Assembly: GCA_001599815.1 (NCBI GenBank)
Contig: BCIA01000006.1
Span: 4,988,172 to 5,052,171, forward strand
DNA from: Furcasterigmium furcatum
Lineage: Eukaryota; Ascomycota; Sordariomycetes; Glomerellales; Plectosphaerellaceae
DNA: 64,000 nucleotides
Direction of reading: 5' to 3'
Position 1 is the stretch's first letter. Every line of letters starts with the position of its first letter. Under the pieces are notes generated by a model. It searched no databases and had not been told where the DNA came from. It was given only the letters and a program-made list of their open reading frames with translations. Positions 10,703 to 19,831 of this stretch are shown piece by piece. The position numbers and the translations under genes are program-made.

Positions 10703-12182
10703 ATGGCCGCAACAGAAGAGGAACCGCAGGAGTTTGAGCTCCTCAAGAGACTCAACGGCAACAGGGTGTGGCTCGCCCGGCGCATCACCACCGGCGAAGA
10801 ATTTCTGGCCAGGAAGGTGGACGATCATGACAGCTTCTACAACGCTAGAAACGATGGCGATCACCTCACCAAGGCTGGCCGTCACGACAAGGGTCTCTAC
10901 GAGCTCATCTACGAGCACAATTTTGGCCGCTCACTCTCACAAATCTGGAATCACGAGAACCTCGTCGGCCTCGCCGGATATCTGCGCCAAAAACATCACA
11001 ATACCACACCCTTCAACAGCACCCAGGCCACAGAGGACTACCTCGTGCTGGACTATTGCGATGCGGGCAGTCTTGAGCTCCTTCTCGTGAACAAGGACCG
11101 ACAGCCCCCCTTGACTGGAAGCAGGTTTTTGGAAGAGTCGCTGTGCTGGCACGTCTTGACGTCCGTCATGAGGGCGCTGACTTGGCTCCACGACGGATAC
11201 CATCAGGAGATTGACTGGGAGAACGGAGGGTACGAATGGGTTCGCCATGACGAGGACTGGATGCCCATCCTTCACAGGGACATCCGCGCTGCCAACATCC
11301 TCTTCCAGCACCCCAAGGGCGAGGAGTATTACGGCCCTTGCAAGCTGACTCAGTTGAGCAACGCGTTTGTGTCGAACCAGCCGGCTTTCCGATGGGAGGA
11401 TCCCCAGGACCCGTCAGAGGCACCTCTGCACAACACCTTGGGCTTCATCATCGCGCCACCTGCTTCGAGGCTGGCCCCTGGTCCGGACAAGCCTACCGTC
11501 ACGGAAATGCGCAAGGTGCGCGAGGATATATTGAAGGGAGACCATGTAAGAGGAATTCCCAGACTGCACAACCGAGCCGGACTTGAAGTCGAAGCTGACA
11601 CAGATTCTCCAGTCCAAAGAGCTCTACTCTATCAGTGACGACCACTGGGCCCTCGGAGCTGTCCTCTTCCGCATGATGACCGCAACCTTCCTCCCGTCGT
11701 ACAAGCCCTGCAACTCCTGCGAAGGCTGCTGCCACGTCGATATGTGCGCCTTCGCCGAGCCGTGCACTTTCTTCGAGGTCGAGGAAATGAACGGCTGTGA
11801 TCACGAAAGCGGTGCGTGCGAGCACATCATGGACACACTCGGCAAGCAGCCCTGCAGTCACGCCAAGTTCAGGTCCAAGCCCAGGTGCACATGTGTTCAT
11901 ACTTGCCCCATCGGCGACGTCAATATCGACGAGACGCTGCTGCGGCATGACTACTCGCGGTCCCTGATCAAGGCTGTGCGCCTGCTCTTCTATTGGGACG
12001 CGAAGAACTTTATCCCGAGGACGAACTCGAAGGAACTATGCACCGAGATCGAGTCGCTGTATGCACAGTGGAAGACGGGGACGGAGGAGGGCAGGGACTA
12101 TGTTGATGTCCATGACGATGCGGCCATGAGGTACAGGGCGTTGAACAGTGTTGGACCGGCGTTTGAGAAGATGGAGGAGTGA
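10703..12182 (+). CDS. Degenerate protein-kinase-like protein with Cys-rich insert
   Basis: Two exons, 10703-11545 and 11613-12182, joined at a codon boundary across a 67-nt GTAAGA...CAG intron; 470 aa. Kinase landmarks are seen in order: a poor glycine loop near residues 17-24, a candidate ATP-lysine Lys38 (FLARK), a hinge-like LVLDYCDAGSL at 114-124, HRDIRAANIL at 191-200 with Asp193 and Asn198, and a DDHWALGAVLF segment at 290-300 matching the DxWxxG of subdomain IX. The DFG position appears as LSN (about 218-220), so catalysis is doubtful and a pseudokinase is possible. Residues 314-379 form an insert with 12 cysteines and several histidines (for example CNSCEGCC, CTCVHTC), absent from ordinary kinases and possibly metal-binding. 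The substrate and pathway are unknown. Confidence 0.82.
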
Positions 12183-13992
12183 GGTTGACCCTTCGAATAC
12201 TGTAGGCGCTGGGTCTGGGAATCATTAGACGTGTGCATATGTCATTTAGCCTGACAGATCTGATGCCATCAGTCCCATGTGAGAACTCCCCCGCAAAGCC
12301 TGAAGAGACGCCTTGACGCCATGTCCGGCGTCTACGGAAGCCCCTTGCTTCCATGATCCAATCAATACCATAGCTGTCGGCCATGACACGCAGACCACGT
12401 CGGCGGCAAAACAGTGCATACGCGTCTACCAAGTGTTGGTTGCCGCCGACCGAATCCAAAGCCTTTTGTCGGACATCCAAGATCAAGGGGGTTGGATGAA
12501 AGGCGGGCGACGGGGTTCAAGGACTCCTCTCCCCTCCTTTGAAGCGACCAGCCAGGGATCGTGGTTCGAGGGTCACAAGGAGAAAGGCCCTTTATCCAAG
12601 AACGGTCCTTGCCCAATCAAGCGACATATCGCGGGCTCAAACGTGGGAGAAAGGGGCACTATCCCATTTCAGGGGCTAGCGCCTTGTACCTGCATGAGGG
12701 TCTTCCCATCCTGACCCGTTCGCCGAGTCCTGTGGAGCCTCGAAACGGCGCTTCCAGTATCAGCGTCCCTATCCAACCCCCTGACTTTGGCCCTGTTGGC
12801 CCTGTTGACCCGGCCCTCTCCTTCCTTCTCGGACGGGCTTCAATCAAGCGGCAGCTCGGGCCACCAAAAGAACCGCATTGCACAATTTCAGTGGACCTCC
12901 TTCCGGGGAAGGCGCGAGCGAGCTGCTGATCCCCCGTTTTTGGTCTGTTCCCGTCTCCCTCTTCCACGCTATTCATCTATCCTCCCGCACCATCGTCATT
13001 CCTATCCTCAAACAACCCCTCGTTTTTATCAACAGGGTTTTGGAAAGATGAAAGCGCGTTCTTGGTGACTCGGTTCTTTGTTGTTTTCGCCAGCTGCTCA
13101 TCTTGCGTGACATTCCACGCCGCCACTCATTCCTCTCGTACGACTCAGCCATCCGCTCCTCGCCCCGGCTTCGTCCAACTTCGCTACTCGAACCTCCACA
13201 GTCGTCGACACTCTTTCGATACTTTCCGCCATTCTGTACGCTCGCTCGTGCGCATCTGCGACTCATTATTGATACGCAGAACTTGCTTTTCCGACTCTCT
13301 TGAGACCCGGGTTCGCGCCCACACGCCGACGAGTCGATCAAACACGCGAACCCCCCTACGACAGGGACGACTCTGCGTCGAATACCACCTGATCGCCCTC
13401 CCGCCCATTGTTTCCGCGTCGCCGATCTCACGGCAATTGCAAACCTCGAGCATTCTCGTCGGCACGCCCACGCCTCTCCTCGAGACGTCGATCAATCGCC
13501 CTTTCACCTCGCGATTCCGGTCCCGAACCCCGCCCTATCCCTGACTGCCTGGGTTGATCCTCGTCTGTGTCACGACGCCATTCCGTCTCACATTTGCGCT
13601 CCCAAGCATCCCCTTTCCACCCGGCCGCACGTCTCATTCCTTCGGACGGCCCACATTCCCGCACGGCGTCCTCTCTCCCCTCCCTCAGGCCACGCCCTCC
13701 CTATCCGCCGCACTCAGCCAACTCTCGGCTGTCTGCGGCCTCCATTCGTTCCTTCCGTCTTCACGACAACAAGCACCAGAGTTACTTCGCGGGCGAGTAA
13801 CGAAATGTGCTAACGGCGGGCCCGGTCCCGAACTCCAAACTAATCCATCAACACCGCTTCGTTGCAGGCACGAAACTGGTCGACAGGTCGCCGACCTTTA
13901 GTTCCCAGCACCAGCGACTGTGTTGACGACCACTCGCTCTCTCTCCTCTTTTCCAGTCGGTCCCTACCGTTGTCAGGACCGAAGCATCCAAC
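12183..13992. other. Intergenic region and long pyrimidine-rich leader of the KCH-type gene
   Basis: About 1.8 kb. From roughly 12,940 to 13,992 the plus strand is strongly pyrimidine-rich with poly-C/T runs, as in long 5' UTRs of fungal membrane and regulatory genes. It contains several upstream ATGs (for example at 13,047 and 13,804). A 5'-UTR intron ending at TTGCAG near 13,867 is possible but unproven. Before about 12,900 I see nothing beyond presumed kinase-gene 3' UTR and promoter. Confidence 0.5.
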
Positions 13993-16093
13993 ATGGGCTG
14001 CTGCAGTCGCGCTAAGAAGGCCGTCGAGGCCCGGCCGGAACAGAAGTGGGATTACATTGTATACTTGGTCTCTTCGTCACCCCATATTGAGCACTGCTGA
14101 CAGTTGGCAGAATTTGAATGACTTCAAGTCTACAGGATGCGGTACACCCTTCGCCTACGGCTACGTCTGGCTCATGCTCATCGTTTCGCTTGCGGTATAC
14201 GGAGTCGACACTTTCACTGCCGTCAACTTGCTTGTCTTCAACCAATGGTCGTCAGAAATCAAGCCCACCATCGACTTTGACATCTCCAAGTGGATCTTCT
14301 CGATTTGCATCATCGCCTCCTTCGTCAACCTGGGGTTTGAGCACGTACGAGCATGGCGAGTTATGAGGCGCGGGAACATCGCCGAATGCTACCTCGACAG
14401 CCTCGCGGTCCGCCTTGAGAGTATTCGGTTCGGCAAGGGCCGTGGCTTCAAGCGCTTCCTGGTCTTCGCCGAGTTGACGAAGAGCAAGAAGGGTGCCGAG
14501 TACATTGCCTTGTTCACATACTTCAGCTTCCAATCTTGGATCCGCGTTCTGCTCTGCTCCGGCCCTCGCCAGGTCATCAACGCCTTCACCCTATATGACG
14601 TCTACACCAACAAGCTCATAGCCAAAGACGCCAGCAATGTTGGTGAGGGGTTTCTCGGCTTCTTTGAGAAGATCGGCGCCCTTGCCACCGAGAGCTACCA
14701 GCAGGCTCTCATTCTGTCTGGTATGCTGTTCACCCTGGTTATCTGGGTGTTCTCGGCGCTTTTCCTCTTGACAGCCATCTTGTTCTACGTCTTCTTCCTT
14801 TGGCACTGGATTCCTAAGGCCGATGGCGGGTTGGGCGGGTACTGTGAACGCAAAGTCAACAACACTCTCACCAAAGTTGTGCATGAGAAGGTCAAGAAAG
14901 CATTCGCCAAGGATGAGCAAAAGAGGCGCAAGGCCGAACTTCAGGAAGCTCGGAAGAACGGCATCGAAAAGCCAGCCTTCACTCGCCAGGCAACCCTGCC
15001 CGTCCTGGCTGACATGAACGAGTCCAACGACAAGCTGCCTGAGATGCCTGTTCTGGCCCGGACCGATTCCGTACCAACCCTGCCTCCCTACACCTCTCGT
15101 CCTGGCTCGCCAGGTAGCATCGAGATGGGTGCAATGGACAGGAAGCGTCCCATGCCGCCGAGGACTGGAACTATGAGCTCGGCCAACAGCTACGCATCGA
15201 ATGCTCCCCTAATGGGCAACGGTGCCGATATGGGCTACAGCACACCCATCTCCCCTCCAGCATCGGTTTCGTCTCGCAGCGTCCACAACTACGCACCTTC
15301 TATTCGCCCCGGCACCGCCAACTCGCAACGGAGCGGACGGCCGCCACTTGCTCATGCGGCTACCTTCTCTGCCGCATCTGACAACATCCCCCCGATGCCT
15401 GCTCCTGTCAGGTCGCCAACATCACAGACCTTTGACAACTACAGTGCCATGGGTGGCCGGGCATCTCCGGCTCCCAGCAGGGGTGGCTACGGCGTTGAGT
15501 ATGCCAGCCGGTCCGAGTATACCAACCGATCCGCATCTCCTGCTCCTAGCAGGGGAGGTTATGGCGACTTTGCCCCCATGTCCTCGACGCCAGCTCCTAT
15601 CCGAGGCGGATTTGGCGAGTACCCCGATGCCCGATCCGCCTCGCCTGCACCTAGCAGGCCCGGATTCCCTGAGTATCCCAACGGATCCGATGGACGCGCT
15701 AGTCCCGCTCCCTCGACCTTCTCAGACAGGCCGGGGCCTCCAGCAATCTTGCGGCCCGGCCCCCGGCCGGGTGTTGCGCGCCCCGGTCCTCCCAGCAACT
15801 CGAACTTCCAGCCGTATCAGCCCACTCGGAGTGCGACAGGACCAGTTCCGCCCCGAGGCCCGGGTCCTCAGTACCCTCCCCAGAGAAACATGACGGCTCC
15901 AGTACCGCCCAGACAAGAGGACTACTTCACGCGCCCCGGGACTTCGCAGACTTATCGCTCTAATGCTCCTGGCCCGCAGGCACCACAGTCATCACAAACT
16001 CCACAGCCACCACCGGCTTCGGGGGATTACGACTACGACATCTATGACAGCTACGGAGGCGATCCCGAGTCTCAACGTGGAGCCCGATATTAG
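13993..16093 (+). CDS. KCH/Prm6-family low-affinity potassium transporter-like membrane protein
   Basis: Two exons, 13993-14058 and 14111-16093, joined at a codon boundary across a 52-nt intron; 682 aa. The first exon supplies MGCCSRAKKAVEARPEQKW, whose Gly2 with Cys3/Cys4 matches an N-myristoylation plus palmitoylation signal, so I place the start here. Hydrophobic segments lie near 38-66, 83-98, 153-172 and 219-253, followed by a charged coiled helix (CERKVNNTLTKVVHEKVKKA). This arrangement fits the fungal KCH family (yeast Kch1 and Prm6/Kch2), plasma-membrane proteins linked to low-affinity K+ uptake and calcium entry during mating and stress. Residues from about 300 to the end form a Ser/Pro/Gly-rich tail with imperfect repeats of SASPAPSRGGYG at about 474-560. 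The tail is much longer than in yeast and presumably cytoplasmic. Confidence 0.88.
15464..15720 (+). repeat. Imperfect coding repeats (SASPAPSRGGYG type)
   Basis: Within the KCH-type gene, about four diverged copies of a unit encoding (R)(S/A)(A/T)SPAPSR(G/P)G(Y/F) recur at irregular spacing of roughly 50-80 bases. The copies differ at synonymous positions, so the protein motif is kept better than the DNA. Confidence 0.75.
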
Positions 16094-16645
16094 ATGGCGG
16101 GACAATTGCTGTTGTACATTAGAGCTGCAAAACGTTTCAGCGCGTTACGACGAAGATCATCATGAGGCGGCGTATGGGTTGCTTATTATACATTGGGTGC
16201 ATAGAGCATGGCCCTCATTTGATAGGGGAGCTGCTTGGATGTGCATCATCCAGGCTAAGACATTCACTTCGATACCAATTCATAAATTCCAAATACTCCG
16301 GGTTTCTCTGTTGTAGTAATGGCGTGTGACGTGATGTGCCATGCGGTGGCGCTACCCGGCGTCCACCAGCTTCGCCGACGCCCTTCTAATGAATGCTGGT
16401 TGAATAAGCCTTGGCACGATTACACCTTAATGTCGGTGTCTTACACATCAACACCACCATTTGTCATCGCCCGACATCACATTAAGGTTCTCGGCCTCCG
16501 CTCCCGCCGACTTAATAAGTATGTACGTCTTACCACCATAACTTCAATGCATTTCTTTAATTCAACCATACTCCTCTCTCATCTCGTATCCGCCAATACA
16601 GAACAGTCTCGTTTCGGGATACTCACCACGTTAGATCCGAAGAGG
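16094..16645. other. Intergenic: KCH 3' region and upstream of PNPOx-like fusion
   Basis: About 550 AT-richer bases. The frame of the next gene stays open back to about 16,319, with upstream Mets at 16,319 and 16,550. That upstream stretch lacks the codon bias and conserved look of the downstream protein, so it is treated as leader. Confidence 0.45.
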
Positions 16646-18533
16646 ATGCCCTCATTCACAGACGACACGGCCATCCCCTGGCACTCCGGCGAGCTGGAGA
16701 TTCAGCGGAAGCTCAAGGTGCCCACTCAGGAGTACAATCCCACCTCCCCCGGCCTCCCCGCGCCGTACGGCTATCGCGTCGCCGCCTCTCCCCTGCTGGC
16801 GCTTGGCACCCTCGACGATGAAGGTCAGCCGTGGACGACTATCTGGGGCGGGACGAGGGGTTTCGCCCGGCCGATTGCCGAAGACGTTCTCGGTGTCCGA
16901 ACCGGTGTCGATCTCGGCGATCCCGTGCTCCGGACGCTGTGGGAAGGGGACGTTCGCAAGGATGCGATAGTGAAGCCCGAAGGCGGGCAGGAGGGAAGGG
17001 TGTTCGCGGGGCTGTCTATCGATCTGAAGACGAGGGATCGGGTGAAGCTCGCGGGGCGGTTTGTTGCGGGCGCCGTGACGGAAGTGACGGAGGCGGGGGC
17101 CGGAGAGGTGCAGCTTGCGCTCGGTGTGGAGGAGAGCTTGGGGAACTGTCCAAAGTATTTGAACAAGAGGGATATCATGGCGAAGTCTCCTGAGCCCGGG
17201 CCTGTGGAGAGAGGACTGCCGTTAAGTGGGCGGGCTTTGGAGGTTGTGAGGGGGGCGGACTTGTTCTTCTTGTCGAGTACGAACGGGGAGACGATGGATA
17301 CGAATCATCGAGGGGGGAGTAAGGGGTTTGTGAGGGTCGAGAGGAACGATCAGGGGGCGGTTGACTTGATTTATCCAGAATGTGAGTACCCTATTCCTCT
17401 GAACGCTTGAAGGTCAAAGATACTGACGGAGGACAGTCTCTGGAAACAGATTATATCAGACCCTGGGCAACCTGCAGTCTAACCCCAAAATTGGGATCGC
17501 CATCCCGGACTTCGAGACGTCTGACGTGCTCTATGCGACTGGCACAGCCTCCATACTCGTCGGCCCTGACGCCGCCTCTCACCTTACCCGAACCCAGCTC
17601 GCCGTTAAGATCACGCTGTCTTCGGCCATCTTCGTCCCAAATGGGCTGCCCTTCCGGGCCCTGTCACCAGTAGTCGAATACTCACCTTACAACCCGCCAC
17701 CTCGGCCCCTGGTCTCCGAAGCTGGAGATTCCGTATTAGGAGCAGAAGCCGCCTCCCTCGGAACAGCAACACTCGCCAATCGAGAAGTTCTTACACCAAC
17801 CATCAACAGACTGACGTTCAAACTCTCGCCGTCAAACCTGTCCTGGAGAGCTGGCCAGCACGTCACCCTCGACTTTGCCCCAGAGCTCGACCACGGATGG
17901 AGCCACATGCGCGACTGGGACCCTCAGAGTCTCAACGATGACTACCTCAGGACGTTCACTGTGTCCAGTCCTCCGAAGAGCGATGAGTTTCAGCTCACAG
18001 TACGCCAGCATGGCCCGGTCACAGGGCTGCTGGCGAAGCATAACCTCCGAGTGCCGCTTGATGTCCCAGTCAGGGGCTTCGGTGGAGTGGAGGCGTTCGA
18101 CATGTCCGCCGAGCAACAGGATGGCGGAAAGACCAGGAAAGTCTTCATAGCCGGTGGCGTGGGCATCACACCGCTACTAGCGCAGGCGCCGGGCTTATTA
18201 GCTGCAAAGGCTGACTTAGATGTGATATGGGGACTGCGGGCTGAAGACCTGGGGCTCGCTGTTGACGTATTTGAGAAGATACCGGGCCTGGCGCCCAGGA
18301 CGACCCTTTTGGTATCAGGCCGCTTCAGCAATGCTGCAGAGGATCTGGGCGAGCGGGCTGAGGAACTGGGCGTCAGACGGCTGGACCGGCACAGGATGGG
18401 CAAGGCAGATGTTGTCAGGGACAAGGCGACAGCAAAGACAAAGTATTACTTATGCGCCAGTCCGGCCCTCCTCAAGGCGCTGAGGACGTGGCTGGATGGT
18501 GAAGTCGTGGTATGGGAGGACTTCAGTTACTGA
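16646..18533 (+). CDS. PNPOx-like flavin domain fused to ferredoxin-reductase-type oxidoreductase
   Basis: Two exons, 16646-17381 and 17437-18533, joined across a 55-nt GTGAGT...CAG intron that splits a Phe codon (PE-F-SGNRLY); about 610 aa. The N-terminal part (WHSGELEIQRKLKVP..., TTIWGG, DLFFLSST, HRGGSKGFVRV, LIYPEFSGNRLYQTLGN) matches the FMN-binding split-barrel fold of pyridoxamine-5'-phosphate-oxidase-like proteins. The C-terminal part has the FAD/NAD module: LRTFTVSSPP (flavin-binding R-x-[FY]-[ST]), VFIAGGVGITPLLAQ (nicotinamide nucleotide site) and a terminal VVWEDFSY of reductase type. The two modules suggest an electron-transfer enzyme that reduces a small flavin-bound substrate with NAD(P)H. 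No 2Fe-2S cysteine cluster is visible. The substrate is unknown. The start is chosen at MPSFTDDTAIPWH; an upstream Met at 16550 remains possible. Confidence 0.85.
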
Positions 18534-18561
18534 GCCCAGATAGATAGCCCCTGAAAGCGCA

Positions 18562-19317
18562 TCAGACCGAGTTCTTGCGGTCATCCTCCTTTTTCCAGGA
18601 CTCCTCGTCGCGATGAGCCCCTTCTCCGTCCTCCGCCATGCGGTCCTGATCCATGTCAACGCGCTCCTCGGACTCCTTTTTGTTCTTCCCGACGACCGGG
18701 GTTTCCACCCAAACCGGAACCTCCATGCAAAGCTTGCACCCGCAGCCAGAACCCCATATCGCAGGCTTCATATCCTCCTCGTCTTCGTCTTCGCGCCAGT
18801 CATAGAATGGGACGACATACACCTCCTCCCACTCCTCCTCCTCCTCCTGGAGGCTCCCCCTGCCATCACTAACGGTCCGTGTCGTGATGCCGCCCCGATC
18901 GCACCACCCCAGCTCCCCGCCCTCGAGAGACGACAAGCTCGAGATCTCCTCGCTCTTGCTCTCGCCTGCACCGACAAATTCCCAGCTTGATTCTATATTT
19001 CCTTCCTCGCTGTTGCTTGGGTCCGTCTCCCACGGCTCGGGAGTGAGGCCTGACCGTCCCTGGTCGACGAGTAAATACGCGTTGGAATCGGGATCAATAG
19101 GCCCCATCACTTCCTCAGAAGTTTCCCAGAATCGGTCTTCGCGGCCGCGATAGAGGTTCTGCGTCGTGTTTCCCCCGTGGCGGAGGGCGTTGTTGATGGT
19201 CCTCAAGGGTGATGGGATTGTGGCTTGGAATCTGCCCAACGGCAGGTGCATTGCTGATGTATAATTCGGTCTTGATCTTGTCGCGTTGGTGTACTTTGGA
19301 AAGAACGAGGACTGCAA
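18562..19317 (-). CDS. Acidic hypothetical protein
   Basis: Single open frame of 251 aa. The N-terminal ~60 residues are basic and Asn/Thr-rich. The remainder is strongly acidic (LQEEEEEWEEVYVVPFYDW, EDEDEEDMKP) and contains Trp-rich patches and a CGCKLC segment. I recognise no family. A real gene is supported mainly by its length, consistent composition and 28-base tail-to-tail spacing with the convergent oxidoreductase gene. The alternative is a chance frame opposite the 3' UTR of that gene; an intron or different start cannot be excluded. Confidence 0.5.
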   Translation of the reverse strand: MQSSFFPKYTNATRSRPNYTSAMHLPLGRFQATIPSPLRTINNALRHGGNTTQNLYRGREDRFWETSEEVMGPIDPDSNAYLLVDQGRSGLTPEPWETDPSNSEEGNIESSWEFVGAGESKSEEISSLSSLEGGELGWCDRGGITTRTVSDGRGSLQEEEEEWEEVYVVPFYDWREDEDEEDMKPAIWGSGCGCKLCMEVPVWVETPVVGKNKKESEERVDMDQDRMAEDGEGAHRDEESWKKEDDRKNSV

Positions 19318-19831
19318 CGGGTTGGTGAGAAAAGATGGGAGGGGAGATGAGTTGTCGTGGTATTTGAGGTGTCAGGCTTCCTGCTCGTTAATGTTCAGGC
19401 AAAACCTTCCAAGGTTCGCCGTTCGAGTGATTGCAAAGTCAGAAACCGCCACCAGCAGCCCGATTCATCGTGACTGACGGGCGGCCATGCCTCAGACTCC
19501 GTCCCTATTTGTTTGACTCTGCATGAGTCTGTCATTTCACTCAAGAAGCAGCCGAACAGAAAGAAGTAGTACAGAATCCTGGCATCTGTTTCAGACACTC
19601 AGCCCTTTGAAGGTCTTGTAGTATTAACACAGATAGTCAAAAGGGGGCAAACCACGCTATGCGGGAACGCCAAAACGTAAAACCACGACGCCCGAGTTCG
19701 CCCTGACACCCGGGACTTTTCCATCCATCCTCCGCAGGTCGCACAACGCCTGCTTTTTGACCGGGCATGGCCAGGTCGCGGCCTCGCCGGGGTGTCTTAC
19801 GTGCAATCTCTCGGCAACACCCCTGACTCTC
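19318..19831. other. Intergenic region between two minus-strand genes
   Basis: About 510 bases holding the 3' end of the upstream minus-strand gene and the promoter of the acidic hypothetical gene. No other feature is supported. Confidence 0.45.

Noticed and set aside
13062..13544. 160-codon open frame in the KCH leader
   Set aside because: Begins at a non-ATG codon and consists of Ser/Arg/Thr-rich translation of a pyrimidine-rich leader; several frames are open there at once.
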